Below, one piece after another: positions 41,248 through 50,160 of a stretch of DNA of 64,000 nucleotides; positions within the stretch are counted from its first letter, which is position 1; every line of letters begins with the position of its first letter. The DNA comes from Treponema sp. UBA4873 (lineage in GTDB: Bacteria; Spirochaetota; Spirochaetia; Treponematales; Treponemataceae), in NCBI GenBank assembly GCA_002399405.1, contig DHDP01000020.1, positions 99,043-163,042 on the forward strand. The letters are read 5' to 3'. The notes beneath the pieces were generated by a model. The model did no database searches and was not told where the DNA came from. It was given only the letters and a program-made list of their open reading frames with translations. The position numbers and the translations under genes are program-made.

Positions 41248-41985
41248 TCAGTCGGCAGAATCCTCTGCTGCAGGATCGTTGGAAGAGAGAACAATAGAGC
41301 TGAGCTTGTCTTTCAGCATTTTCTTAAGTGTTTCCGATTCCGACGTATTGTCCTTAACATTCTGCAGCGCTGCATTGAGCTGCGCATCGTATATACTCTT
41401 GTCCATAGACCATACGGCATAATATTCGTAGACGTCTTTGTAATTGCCGTCCTTCTGTGAACCGGTCTGCTTTTCCACCCAGTAGCTTGCAGTCTTCTCA
41501 AGACCGTTGATTTCCACCGCCGAAACAGCTTCTTTATACAGCTTCAGTTTCCGCTCGACTTCCGTCGGATCGGTTTCCTTGCCGGATTCTTTTGCCTGTG
41601 CGTTTTCCGACGCTGATACGACTTTTCCGACAACGCGCTGCATCGTATCGCCGACCTGAGTCTCAACGTCCACAAGATCAGTCCACTGTTTTACAAATTC
41701 AAGATTATCGCCGTCCGCCATCGTAACGAAGATCTTCCGGCCTTTCAGATCGGGCATAACCTTCGAAAGAGCAGACTCGGAGTATTCTCCCTGCGCAACC
41801 TGAATAACCCACTGCGGAATTTCGGTTCCGAATGCCGAACCCTGATAGTCAACAATTCTCGCCTTCGAAGTCGCCATTTCCGGCTCTTCACCTTTTATAC
41901 CGGAGCCTTTTACGGAAGATGTAGTTCCGCAGCCCGTGACAGCCAGAACTGCAGACGCTGCAAAAAGAACAATAAGTTTCTTCAT
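41248..41985 (-). CDS. Lipoprotein of unknown function
   Basis: A 245-residue lipoprotein with signal peptide ending AVTGC. The body (EIPQWVIQVAQGEYSESALSK, VEKQTGSQKDGNYKDVYEYYAVWSMD) resembles treponemal lipoproteins with LPP20-like features, but I cannot assign a function. GGAGGAAA precedes the ATG and the promoter is at 42018-42046. It is a single-gene unit. Confidence 0.8.
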   Translation of the reverse strand: MKKLIVLFAASAVLAVTGCGTTSSVKGSGIKGEEPEMATSKARIVDYQGSAFGTEIPQWVIQVAQGEYSESALSKVMPDLKGRKIFVTMADGDNLEFVKQWTDLVDVETQVGDTMQRVVGKVVSASENAQAKESGKETDPTEVERKLKLYKEAVSAVEINGLEKTASYWVEKQTGSQKDGNYKDVYEYYAVWSMDKSIYDAQLNAALQNVKDNTSESETLKKMLKDKLSSIVLSSNDPAAEDSAD

Positions 41986-42017
41986 GAATTTCCTCCAATC
42001 AAGTAATATGTGGCTGC

Positions 42018-42046
42018 ATTATACTCTGAATTTAAAATAAAAACAA
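42018..42046 (-). promoter_or_regulatory. Promoter of the lipoprotein gene
   Basis: On the minus strand TTGTTT, a 17-base spacer, then TATAAT. Confidence 0.75.
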
Positions 42047-42145
42047 TTGAGCCTGTCGTTCGTATCATTCTATTGTTGATTTATTACCGGTATTTATATA
42101 TAGTATACTATCTTTAATAGAAGTAAATTCAGCTGCGGAGTATTT

Positions 42146-43000
42146 ATGGACAAATTGAAAATACTGCTTCCGAAAGGAAGAATTTATGAAAATGTCATCG
42201 GCCTGCTCGGCGGAGCCGGAATAAAAGTCGATCTGCCCGAGCGCGCCTACCGCCCGACTGTGAATCAGGACGACCTTGAAGCTAAAGTAATGAAACCGCA
42301 GAATATCGGGAAACTGCTTGAACTCGGCGCCCACGACGTCGGTTTTACCGGACGCGACTGGATCGTTGAAACGAAAGCCGATGTCGAGGAAATCATGGAT
42401 CTCGGCTTCGATAAAGTACGGATTGTCGCCGCGGTTCCGAACGCAATCGACGACCATACGCTCGCTCACAAACGCGTTATCGTCGCGACGGAATACGAGC
42501 AGATAGCGCGCGACTGGCTCGAAAACCGCAGAATGAACTACCTCATCGTCCGCACGTACGGTGCGACGGAGGTATTCCCGCCCGACGACGCGGACATGAT
42601 CGTCGACAATACTGCGACAGGCCGCACGCTTCAGGAAAACGGACTGCGCATCGTCGACACGATTCTCGAGAGCTCAACGCGCATGTTCGCGTCAAAGGAA
42701 GCGCTTAAAAATCCTGCGAAGAAACAGAAAATCGAAGAGCTGAAAATGCTCTTCGAGGCAGTTCTCGACGCACGCGACAAAGTCATGCTCGAAATGAACT
42801 GCTCAAAAGACAAATTCGACACGCTTGTAAAAGGCATTCCCGCAATGAGAAGCCCGACCGTCGCTCCGCTCTACGGCGACGACGGATACGCAATCAAGAT
42901 TGCGGTCAATAAATCAGAAGTACCGGTACTGCTTCCGAAACTCAAGAAGCTCGGTGCGACTGATATTCTTGAATACGAGCTCAGAAAGGTTCTTGCCTGA
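42146..43000 (+). CDS. hisG: ATP phosphoribosyltransferase, long form
   Basis: First step of histidine synthesis: ATP plus PRPP. The protein has 284 residues, the long form with a C-terminal ACT-like domain (after about residue 210) for histidine feedback. Landmarks: KILLPKGRI, GFTGRDWIVE, VRTYGATEVFPPDDADMIVDNTATGRTL (in part). GCGGAG precedes the ATG. A TATACT (42104-42109) lies upstream without a clear -35. hisB follows 37 bases later. No other his genes are in the window. Confidence 0.94.
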   Translation: MDKLKILLPKGRIYENVIGLLGGAGIKVDLPERAYRPTVNQDDLEAKVMKPQNIGKLLELGAHDVGFTGRDWIVETKADVEEIMDLGFDKVRIVAAVPNAIDDHTLAHKRVIVATEYEQIARDWLENRRMNYLIVRTYGATEVFPPDDADMIVDNTATGRTLQENGLRIVDTILESSTRMFASKEALKNPAKKQKIEELKMLFEAVLDARDKVMLEMNCSKDKFDTLVKGIPAMRSPTVAPLYGDDGYAIKIAVNKSEVPVLLPKLKKLGATDILEYELRKVLA

Positions 43001-43037
43001 GTCTAATGAGGTACGAAGATTAACGACGGAGGAAAAA

Positions 43038-43658
43038 ATGGCACGCATAGCAACGGTAGAACGAAAAACCGGAGAAACCCAAATCAGTCTGACGCTGAAT
43101 CTTGACGGAAGCGGAAAGTGCGACGTGCACAATCCCATCGGATTCTTCGACCATATGCTCCGCTCATTCTGCAAACACGGTCTGTTCGATTTGAGCGGTT
43201 CGCTCGCAGGCGACCTCAACGTCGATCAGCACCACTTAATAGAAGATACCGGCATTGTGCTCGGCATGTGTTTTTCAAAAGCGCTCGGCGACTGCGCAGG
43301 AATCTACCGCTCGGGATTTTTCATTTACCCGATGGACGAATCATTATGTCGGGCATCGGTCGATTTCGGCGGCCGGCCGTACCTCGTATGCAACGCATCG
43401 CTCACCGGCATACCGCTCGTTTCAATCGGCGCAGACGGAAAGGAATCGAGCTTTCAGACGGACTGCTTCGAGGATTTCTGGCAGGGATTCGTAAACAACG
43501 CAAACTGCAATCTGCACCTCGACACAATCAGAGGCCGGAGCGACCATCACAAAATGGAAGGACTCTTCAAAGCCGCAGCCCGTGCAATACGCGCCGCAGT
43601 GGAAATCGACCCGAGGCGTAACGGAGCAATACCGTCGACAAAAGGCGTCATAGTGTAA
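43038..43658 (+). CDS. hisB: Imidazoleglycerol-phosphate dehydratase
   Basis: Sixth step of histidine synthesis. The 206-residue protein has the manganese-binding motifs GFFDHMLRSFCKH, DQHHLIEDTGIVLG and RSDHHKMEGLFKA. GGAGG lies five bases before the ATG at 43038. Cotranscribed with hisG. The gene is a single-domain form, not fused to a phosphatase. Confidence 0.95.
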   Translation: MARIATVERKTGETQISLTLNLDGSGKCDVHNPIGFFDHMLRSFCKHGLFDLSGSLAGDLNVDQHHLIEDTGIVLGMCFSKALGDCAGIYRSGFFIYPMDESLCRASVDFGGRPYLVCNASLTGIPLVSIGADGKESSFQTDCFEDFWQGFVNNANCNLHLDTIRGRSDHHKMEGLFKAAARAIRAAVEIDPRRNGAIPSTKGVIV

Positions 43659-43709
43659 AAACGGAACTACAGGGGTGCAACATATTTCGTTTTGCGGTGT
43701 CTAAAAAGT

Positions 43710-44417
43710 ATGGAAAATGGTATCAATTCGGTCACCGTCTGGGGTGATTCAATATTAAAAGGTGCCGTCACGGGATACAGCGCGAACAGATTCGACGTGC
43801 TCGACGACAAAAACAGTCTGTATCTCGCCTCGCAGAAGCTCGGATTTACGCTTACGAATAAGAGCGTTTTCGGCAATATCATAAACAAAGCACAGCGCAC
43901 ACTCAACAGGGATATGGAACGGGGACTTACGTGCGACCTCGGAATTATCGAAAGCGGCGGCAACGACTGCGACTACGACTGGACTCAGATAAGCGAAAAT
44001 CCCGATTCGCCGCATAATCCGCGCAACACGCTGCCGGAATTTCTGCGCATGATGGATGAAATGGTCCGGACGCTGCGCGCTCATAAAATCACGCCGCTGC
44101 TCATGACGATGCCGCCTCTCGTGCTCGACCGCTGGTACGCGACTATCACCGGCGGGCAGAACGAAACAAACATCAGAAAATTTCTTCACAACGACACATT
44201 CAAACTGTATTCGGTGCACGAACTGTATTCACTGAACATCGTAAAGTACGCCGTCACACATCACGTACAGTTCGTCGACATGCGCATGGCGCTGCTTGAA
44301 GCTCCCGATTACCGGAGCCTCATGTGCGGGGACGGCATCCATCCGAATATCGAAGGATACGCGTACATGGCGTCGGTCTGGGAACGGGAACTGCCGAAGG
44401 TGAAAAAAGAATACTGA
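43710..44417 (+). CDS. SGNH/GDSL-family hydrolase
   Basis: A 235-residue cytoplasmic hydrolase. It has the four SGNH blocks: VWGDSILKG (Ser), the glycine of SVFGNI, ESGGNDCDYDW (Asn) and GDGIHPN (Asp, His). Typical substrates are acyl or acetyl esters. The ATG at 43710 is chosen over a TTG 18 bases upstream because the protein then starts just before the Ser block; no strong SD is seen. It follows hisB by 51 bases. Confidence 0.85.
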   Translation: MENGINSVTVWGDSILKGAVTGYSANRFDVLDDKNSLYLASQKLGFTLTNKSVFGNIINKAQRTLNRDMERGLTCDLGIIESGGNDCDYDWTQISENPDSPHNPRNTLPEFLRMMDEMVRTLRAHKITPLLMTMPPLVLDRWYATITGGQNETNIRKFLHNDTFKLYSVHELYSLNIVKYAVTHHVQFVDMRMALLEAPDYRSLMCGDGIHPNIEGYAYMASVWERELPKVKKEY

Positions 44418-44483
44418 TAAAAGCTATCTCTCCAAAATATTTAATATATAATAAAATAATTATTAGTATTCTCCCATAAAATA

Positions 44484-44511
44484 TTGACAAATAATTAATA
44501 AGATTTATACT
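44484..44511 (+). promoter_or_regulatory. Promoter TTGACA-16-TATACT, seven bases before an ATG
   Basis: The -10 ends at 44511 and the start codon is at 44519, so the transcript probably begins at the ATG. No SD is present. Confidence 0.75.
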
Positions 44512-44518
44512 GTATATC

Positions 44519-46246
44519 ATGATTTTTAGATTAAAAAGAATATTTATCTGCATGTTTTTAAGTTGTTTACCGGGTGTATTAATCTTTTCCGAGCCCCTAC
44601 GTAATTATGTTTGTATCGTTCGCGGAAATCTTCCTAAAGATACAGTAAAATTTCTGGAAGATTACCGCGACACGCTGGACAGTCGGGGGTATTCGACTTA
44701 TTCCAAAGAAATCGACGCATATCTGAAGGGATCGTTCGGTTCCGGTTTTGTTTACTACGGAACAGACGGGAAACCGTATGTCGTCACAAATCGGCACGTC
44801 ATAGCTGAATCAGACACAGCTAATGTACAGTTTGAGAATGAAGACGATTCGACCTCCGAATATAAGGAGCTGAAAATAATTGCTGCCGACGAGGATATAG
44901 ATATTGCACTTATAGCGCTTCCTGCCTCGTACAGCCGTAAGGGACTTGAACTGAGTACTACGCCGGTTACAGACGGCGAAGATGTCTGGTCCGCAGGATT
45001 CCCCGGACTCGGCAATGATCCTGTATGGCAGCTCGGAAAAGGAATCGTTTCCAATTCTCATGCAAAAATAAACGAACTGCTTTCACCTGATATTTCGACG
45101 ATTATCCAGCATTCGGCGCAAGTCGACCCGGGCAACTCCGGCGGACCTCTCATGATCGCCGACACAAAAGCTTCGTCCGGTTACCGGGTTGTCGGACTCA
45201 ATACATGGAAAGCCGTATATCGGGAAGCAACGAATTTCTCAATCCCTGCCCCTGTAATTCAGTCATTCGTCGAAAAAACCGTTGCAGGTAAACAATCCGC
45301 CGGTGATATTGACGACCGGATCAAACAATTCGTAAAAGCGACAGGCGATAAAGATCTTGCTTTCTTCGCTCTCGGAAAATACGTTTCCAACAATATGATC
45401 TCGAAATCAGGCGGAGATGCATTCTTTTCTGTCCTTGCTAAGGCTCCTGTTTCCGTACGCTCAACAGTCGTCGACATATTCGAATACGATCCCATCGAAG
45501 GGCTGCGGTATGCAATCGCATATGAAATCTGGAAGGAATTTCAGGGCGAAGACGGAACGCTTGCAACGGAGGCCGGCACGGCTGAAGATTCTACAAACGG
45601 TAAAAAAATCTCTCTGACACCGCAGGGTAAAACAAGTATTGCGACGCTTTGGAATACAGAGCAGGGAAATTGGAAGATCACTGAATTCGATACGATTGAA
45701 AATTCGAAACTCGGGAAAAAGGATAAAAAGGACGCAAACAAAAATTCCGATTTTTCAGTTGGAGAACCGTACTTCATTTCACTGTCAGGCGGAATTTTAC
45801 TTCCGTTCGAAACACAGACGCCAGGATATTCATCAACCCTCCTGTTTAATAATAAAATTATAGCTTTCGGTATTTATCTTCAGTCTGAAAAAGCGATTAT
45901 TTCAACAAAAACAGATGATTCATCGACAGAATATTCAAATAATCTGACTACGATGACGACCGGAGGCATTTTAACACGTATCCAGATTCCATTCACGTTC
46001 AATAAATTCGAAATAAATCCTTATGGTACAGCACGTCTCGGACTTTCAAATATAACTTCGCTCCTCACAGACGGCTCTTCCCGTCTTCATTTTGCGGTCG
46101 GATGCGGACTGGAATTCTCTTATAACATCAACGACATTCTGAGTCCTGCCATAGGTGCGGAATATATGCACGAGTTTTACGGTCTGACGGAAAAAACCAA
46201 CAGCCTGATTATTTCTGCCGGTCTTAAGTTTTTCAAAATTAATTAA
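44519..46246 (+). CDS. Exported trypsin-like serine protease with beta-barrel-like C-terminal domain
   Basis: A 575-residue protein with a signal peptide (RIFICMFLSCLPGVLIFS). The trypsin-like domain (about 60-260) has the catalytic triad: VVTNRHVIAE (His93), DEDIDIALI (Asp126 or Asp128) and VDPGNSGGP (Ser207). The last 170 residues (SLSGGILLPFETQT..., ending SAGLKFFKIN) look like an outer-membrane beta-barrel of alternating strands with a terminal aromatic residue. Such a protease-barrel fusion is unusual. The mRNA is probably leaderless. Two exported proteins follow. Confidence 0.72.
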   Translation: MIFRLKRIFICMFLSCLPGVLIFSEPLRNYVCIVRGNLPKDTVKFLEDYRDTLDSRGYSTYSKEIDAYLKGSFGSGFVYYGTDGKPYVVTNRHVIAESDTANVQFENEDDSTSEYKELKIIAADEDIDIALIALPASYSRKGLELSTTPVTDGEDVWSAGFPGLGNDPVWQLGKGIVSNSHAKINELLSPDISTIIQHSAQVDPGNSGGPLMIADTKASSGYRVVGLNTWKAVYREATNFSIPAPVIQSFVEKTVAGKQSAGDIDDRIKQFVKATGDKDLAFFALGKYVSNNMISKSGGDAFFSVLAKAPVSVRSTVVDIFEYDPIEGLRYAIAYEIWKEFQGEDGTLATEAGTAEDSTNGKKISLTPQGKTSIATLWNTEQGNWKITEFDTIENSKLGKKDKKDANKNSDFSVGEPYFISLSGGILLPFETQTPGYSSTLLFNNKIIAFGIYLQSEKAIISTKTDDSSTEYSNNLTTMTTGGILTRIQIPFTFNKFEINPYGTARLGLSNITSLLTDGSSRLHFAVGCGLEFSYNINDILSPAIGAEYMHEFYGLTEKTNSLIISAGLKFFKIN

Positions 46247-46267
46247 AAGAATAAAGGAGATTTTTTC

Positions 46268-46837
46268 ATGAAAAAAACAGCAATGCTAGTCATTGCAGCG
46301 TCATTGACGGCTGCAATGTTTTTTACAAGCTGCATGACGACAACGTATCGCGGCGGCGAGAGTAAAGGCGAAGTAAAGAAAAATTTTTCAAACGGTAGCT
46401 GGGGAGGACCGAAAGACACTGCACTTATTTTCGGAAGCGATTACACTGGTTTCATTGTTTTACAGCAGAACCCGAAGTTCGGCTATAAATTATACGATGC
46501 GCAGGTTCGGGGAAAAACCAATTCAAACGCGATCGGGTTCCTTACGCTCACAAAAACCACATCGATGTTCTTTATTCAGCCGCTTCCGATCGGAAGTGAA
46601 TTGGCAGTGTATGAATACTCATCTGTGGCGGGGAAAACCACGATAAATAATTACTGCGGAATTGCCGGAGTAGATATGAAATTAACAAAACCTGGACTTG
46701 TTTACTACGATAAAAACGACACTGCTCACAAAAACGAACTTGCATCACTTAAATCGATGCAGTCGTATTTTACGGAAACCGACTGGGAATCCGTCATTGC
46801 GAACCGTATTCAGGAGATAGAAAATGAAAAAAAATAA
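46268..46837 (+). CDS. Lipoprotein of unknown function
   Basis: A 189-residue lipoprotein; the signal peptide ends FTSC. No known domain. AAGGAG precedes the ATG. It is 21 bases after the protease gene and overlaps the next gene by 14 bases, so the three form one operon. Confidence 0.75.
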   Translation: MKKTAMLVIAASLTAAMFFTSCMTTTYRGGESKGEVKKNFSNGSWGGPKDTALIFGSDYTGFIVLQQNPKFGYKLYDAQVRGKTNSNAIGFLTLTKTTSMFFIQPLPIGSELAVYEYSSVAGKTTINNYCGIAGVDMKLTKPGLVYYDKNDTAHKNELASLKSMQSYFTETDWESVIANRIQEIENEKK

Positions 46838-47411
46838 ATTTATCACATCGTTTGTTTGTTCGCTTTTCTTATGTGCAGCCGTCGTTTCTGCCGATGATGT
46901 AAAAGCCGGATCAATAAAAGTCCCGGGTGGAAACAAAGTGATTCTGGTCGGAAGAATTTCATTCAAATCTCCAATCGATGTCGACGCAAGGAAAGATACT
47001 TTCACCGCTATGCGGAAAAACACTATTAACATCGGAGTATCGAAAGATAAGAATTGTTATTCAATCGGAGAACCGTCTTTAGGTTCTCTGGGGGAAATAT
47101 GGGAACTTGGTGAGACATTCTACTATACAGCAAAACCGGAAAAAGACGGTACTGTTACGCTTGATACGGCCAGGGGATTCCTTTTCGGACTTACATATAA
47201 CTATTTCATTCTTCCGATGCAGGCAAAAATAGTCATACCTGAAGGAGCTAAATTCGTTTACGTCGGAGACTTCCAATATGATCTTGATTATGCTCTCCGC
47301 GTAACGGGATTCAAACATTTTGACGAATTCGACGACGCACAGAAACTGATAAACCGCGCGACGGGTAAAGAAGTGGAACTTGTGCGCGGAGAATTGAATT
47401 TCACTAAATAA
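46824..47411 (+). CDS. Exported protein, paralog of the convergent gene at 47506-48132
   Basis: A 195-residue protein with a signal peptide (FVCSLFLCAAVVSA-D). Its body shares a pattern with the next gene: VILVGRIS, then LPMQAKIVIPEGAKFVYVGDFQYDL, then FDDAQ and KEVELVRGEL. No catalytic motif is visible. It could be a small periplasmic beta-sandwich. Last gene of the protease operon. Confidence 0.72.
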   Translation: MKKNKFITSFVCSLFLCAAVVSADDVKAGSIKVPGGNKVILVGRISFKSPIDVDARKDTFTAMRKNTINIGVSKDKNCYSIGEPSLGSLGEIWELGETFYYTAKPEKDGTVTLDTARGFLFGLTYNYFILPMQAKIVIPEGAKFVYVGDFQYDLDYALRVTGFKHFDEFDDAQKLINRATGKEVELVRGELNFTK

Positions 47412-47430
47412 TTCTGCTTATTTATGCATA

Positions 47431-47474
47431 AATACAGGCTGTCCGTTTTCTCCGGACAGCCTGTATTATTTTTT
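47431..47474. terminator. Bidirectional terminator between two convergent paralogs
   Basis: AATACAGGCTGTCCG (47431-47445) and its reverse complement (47453-47467) form a 15-bp perfect stem, with T-rich sequence on the plus side and A-rich sequence on the minus side. Confidence 0.85.
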
Positions 47475-47505
47475 ATGATTTTTAATTTGTCAACTGCTTT
47501 ATTCT

Positions 47506-48132
47506 TCAGTTATTTCCATCATTGAGAGACATAATCGGAACACGCACAAGTTCCACATTATTATTTTCCGTTTCTTTTTTTAGACTTGCCAGTGCATCGT
47601 CATATTCATCAACAGCAATTACAGAAGCAATCGAAAAATTATCACCTGTTATTTTATAATTTAATGTCCCGATATATACATATTCTGCCTTTTCCGGTAT
47701 TTTTATTTTAAATCCCAGTGGTAAATATAGTTCCGTTTTCTTATCAGCGAAAAAATAATATACAGCATTCTGCCGGAATTCAACACAGTCTGTGTCGTTA
47801 TCAATATCATATTCAAGAAAGAAACATTCACCGTCAGCATAAAACCGGTCATTCTGATATGGCATAGTAAAAACACTTGCATTTTTCAGATTTTCTTCAC
47901 ACACATCGCGTGTTTTTGCAAGGAAATCAAGATTTTCATCAGTTGTTAGAACTACTTTGCCAACAATAATCACATTTCCCTTTCCCGGTTTTTTGCATAC
48001 GTCATGCATTTTTTTGCCACTTATGACATTCTCTTTTTTATAAAGATCTTCCCGATCCAGTGAAAAGGCAGGATTCCACGCACAAATAAAAACGAAACAA
48101 CCAATAAGCATCAACTGTAAATTATTTTTCAT
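47506..48132 (-). CDS. Exported protein, paralog of 46824-47411
   Basis: A 208-residue protein with a signal peptide (LMLIGCFVFICAWNPAFS-L). It shares VIIVGKVVL, LPLGFKIKIPEKAEYVYIGTLNYKI, EYDDA and NNVELVRVPI with its convergent neighbour. Four cysteines lie in the middle. GAGGAG precedes the ATG; this SD straddles the left border of the 125-bp repeat, so the duplication may have supplied its expression signal. Function unknown. Confidence 0.72.
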   Translation of the reverse strand: MKNNLQLMLIGCFVFICAWNPAFSLDREDLYKKENVISGKKMHDVCKKPGKGNVIIVGKVVLTTDENLDFLAKTRDVCEENLKNASVFTMPYQNDRFYADGECFFLEYDIDNDTDCVEFRQNAVYYFFADKKTELYLPLGFKIKIPEKAEYVYIGTLNYKITGDNFSIASVIAVDEYDDALASLKKETENNNVELVRVPIMSLNDGNN

Positions 48133-48142
48133 TCTTTAACTC

Positions 48143-48392
48143 CTCATCATGCTCGCAAAGGGATCGTCAGTCAAAAAACTTCCTGTTTTTTGACTTCTTC
48201 AGGAAAAGTCTGCTGCTTTTCCTGTTCACTCTTACCCGCCGTCCGTGGCGGGACTGTGTTTTAATCTCTCATCATGCTCGCAAAGGGATCGTCAGTCAAA
48301 AAACTTCCTGTTTTTTGACTTCTTCAGGAAAAGCCTGCTGCTTTTCCCGTTCACTCTTACCCGCCGTCCGTGGCGGGACTGTGTTCTAATCT
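48143..48392. repeat. 125-bp unit, two copies, followed by a third start inside the acyl-CoA ligase gene
   Basis: Units 48143-48267 and 48268-48392 are nearly identical; the next 20 bases begin the unit again inside the ligase gene. Each unit carries the last codons of that gene (DPFASMMRD and stop) plus a hairpin with a TCAAAAAACTT core and a GC-rich hairpin around CCCGCC. A run of tandem duplications of the gene end explains it. Confidence 0.9.
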
Positions 48393-50026
48393 CTCATCAT
48401 GCTCGCAAAAGGATCCACTGTGCGGTACTTTTCGCGCAGCTTCGGCTTCTCAATTTTTCCTGTTGCGCTGCGCGGCACGGACGCAAATATCAGTTTCCTC
48501 GGACGTTTGTATTTCGGAAGTGAAAGACAAAAATTATTAACATCTTCTTCCGTACACGATTTGCCCGGTTTTACTTCGATAATTGCTGCTGCGATTTCAC
48601 CGAGACGCTGGTCGGCAAGACCGATGACGGCGACGTCTTTTACCGCATCCATCCTGTGGATAAAGTCCTCTATTTGAACCGGGTACAGATTCTCACCGCC
48701 CGTTATGATGACGTCCTTCTTGCGGTCTACAAGGAAATAAAAACCGTCCTCGTCCTGCATTGCCATATCTCCCGTAAGCAGCCAGCCGTCGTCCGTGAGC
48801 ACTTCCTTCGTCGCTTCCTGATTTTTGTAATAGCGGACCATAACGCCCGGTCCTTTTACCGCAAGCTCGCCGACGTCGCCCTGTACGACGGGATTACGGC
48901 TTTCATCCACAATCTTCACCTGCCAGCCGTATCCCGGTACGCCGATCGCACCGATTTTATCAGTGTTCTCTACTCCGAGATGAACGCATCCCGGTCCGAT
49001 CGATTCGGAAAGTCCGTAATTCGTATCGTACTGATGATGCGGAAAATATTTTTTCCAGTCTTCAATGAGTTTTTTGGGGACAGGCTGCGCACCGATGTGC
49101 ATAAGGCGCCATTGATCGAGTTTATAATCGGACAGTTTCAGGTCGCTGCGGTCGAGCGCATCGAGAATATCCTGCGCCCACGGAACGAGAAGCCACACGA
49201 TTGTGCAGTGCTCGTCCGATGCGGCTTTTAGGATGAACTCGGGTTTTGTCCCGCGCAGCAGCACTGCTCTGCTCCCGGAAATCAGACTGCCGAACCAGTG
49301 CATTTTCGCACCGGTGTGATACAACGGCGGAATGCAGAGAAACGTGTCGTCCCGGGTCTGTCCGTGGTGTTTCTGTTCGCATACGGCTGACTGCACAAGC
49401 GCACGGTGCTTATGCAATATGGCTTTCGGAAAGCCTGTCGTTCCCGACGAAAAATAAATTGCACCGTCGTCATCGTCGGATATTTTTATATCGGGATTCC
49501 GGCTCGAGCAGTTCATCACAAGCTGGAAATAATCTTCCGCGAACGTAGGACACGTACCGCCGCCGGCATACAGCAGCAGACGGTGCGGCATGATTTTATC
49601 CGCAATTTCCTCAATCCGTCCGATAAACTCCGGCCCGAACACGAGTACGCTGACGTCCGCAAGATTTACACAGTAATCGATTTCATCCGGCGAATAGCGG
49701 AAATTAAGCGGAACGGCAAGTGCTCCGGTCTTGAGAATGCCGAAATAAACGGGAAGCCACTCAAGACAGTTCATAAGCAGAATCCCGACTTTATCGCCTT
49801 TCTTTACACCGCGTTCAAGCAGCAGATGCGAAAAACGGTTCGCCTTTTCATTAAACACGTGCCAGGTGATTTCACGACGGTACGGCATGAACGGTTCCGG
49901 CTGCATCAGGTCATAATCCTTCCACGTGACGCGCCGCGTCTCTTTTACTTCCGGGTTCAATTCGACAAGCGCAACGTCGGTTCCGAACAGAGCAGCATTC
50001 CGTTCGAGATATTCAGTAATCGGCAT
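48386..50026 (-). CDS. Acyl-CoA synthetase (AMP-dependent acid-CoA ligase)
   Basis: A 546-residue adenylate-forming enzyme of the ANL family that activates a carboxylic acid with ATP and CoA. Landmarks: IYFSSGTTGFPKAIL (phosphate loop), LLTGDMAMQDEDGFYFLVDRKKDVIITGGENLYP (in part), and the catalytic Lys in RSATGKIEKPKLREKY. The length fits medium- or long-chain acid ligases. The promoter is at 50063-50091. Its 3' end is the source of the tandem duplication. Confidence 0.9.
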   Translation of the reverse strand: MPITEYLERNAALFGTDVALVELNPEVKETRRVTWKDYDLMQPEPFMPYRREITWHVFNEKANRFSHLLLERGVKKGDKVGILLMNCLEWLPVYFGILKTGALAVPLNFRYSPDEIDYCVNLADVSVLVFGPEFIGRIEEIADKIMPHRLLLYAGGGTCPTFAEDYFQLVMNCSSRNPDIKISDDDDGAIYFSSGTTGFPKAILHKHRALVQSAVCEQKHHGQTRDDTFLCIPPLYHTGAKMHWFGSLISGSRAVLLRGTKPEFILKAASDEHCTIVWLLVPWAQDILDALDRSDLKLSDYKLDQWRLMHIGAQPVPKKLIEDWKKYFPHHQYDTNYGLSESIGPGCVHLGVENTDKIGAIGVPGYGWQVKIVDESRNPVVQGDVGELAVKGPGVMVRYYKNQEATKEVLTDDGWLLTGDMAMQDEDGFYFLVDRKKDVIITGGENLYPVQIEDFIHRMDAVKDVAVIGLADQRLGEIAAAIIEVKPGKSCTEEDVNNFCLSLPKYKRPRKLIFASVPRSATGKIEKPKLREKYRTVDPFASMMRD

Positions 50027-50062
50027 TTCAATCCTCGCACATTTTTTCAGTATTTATTAATA

Positions 50063-50091
50063 AGTATACACCCTGAATATCCGGCTGTCTA
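50063..50091 (-). promoter_or_regulatory. Promoter of the acyl-CoA ligase gene
   Basis: On the minus strand TAGACA, a 17-base spacer, then TATACT. Confidence 0.65.
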
Positions 50092-50117
50092 ATAAAATCG
50101 ATTATACCGACTGCTGC

Positions 50118-50160
50118 TTACAGTTTTACAATTTCGGCTTCGATGAGTCCCGTGGCCTTC
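50118..50160 (-). pseudogene. Fragment of an Rpn-type nuclease/transposase gene end
   Basis: The minus strand reads KATGLIEAEIVKL and a stop. The complete-end version at 56746 reads AQATGLSEDEIAKL and a stop. The match suggests a leftover 3' end of the same gene family, next to the response regulator gene. Confidence 0.45.

Noticed and set aside
48245..48523. Plus-strand frame across the 125-bp repeat
   Set aside because: The repeated protein pattern comes from the tandem DNA duplication and it runs antisense into the acyl-CoA ligase.
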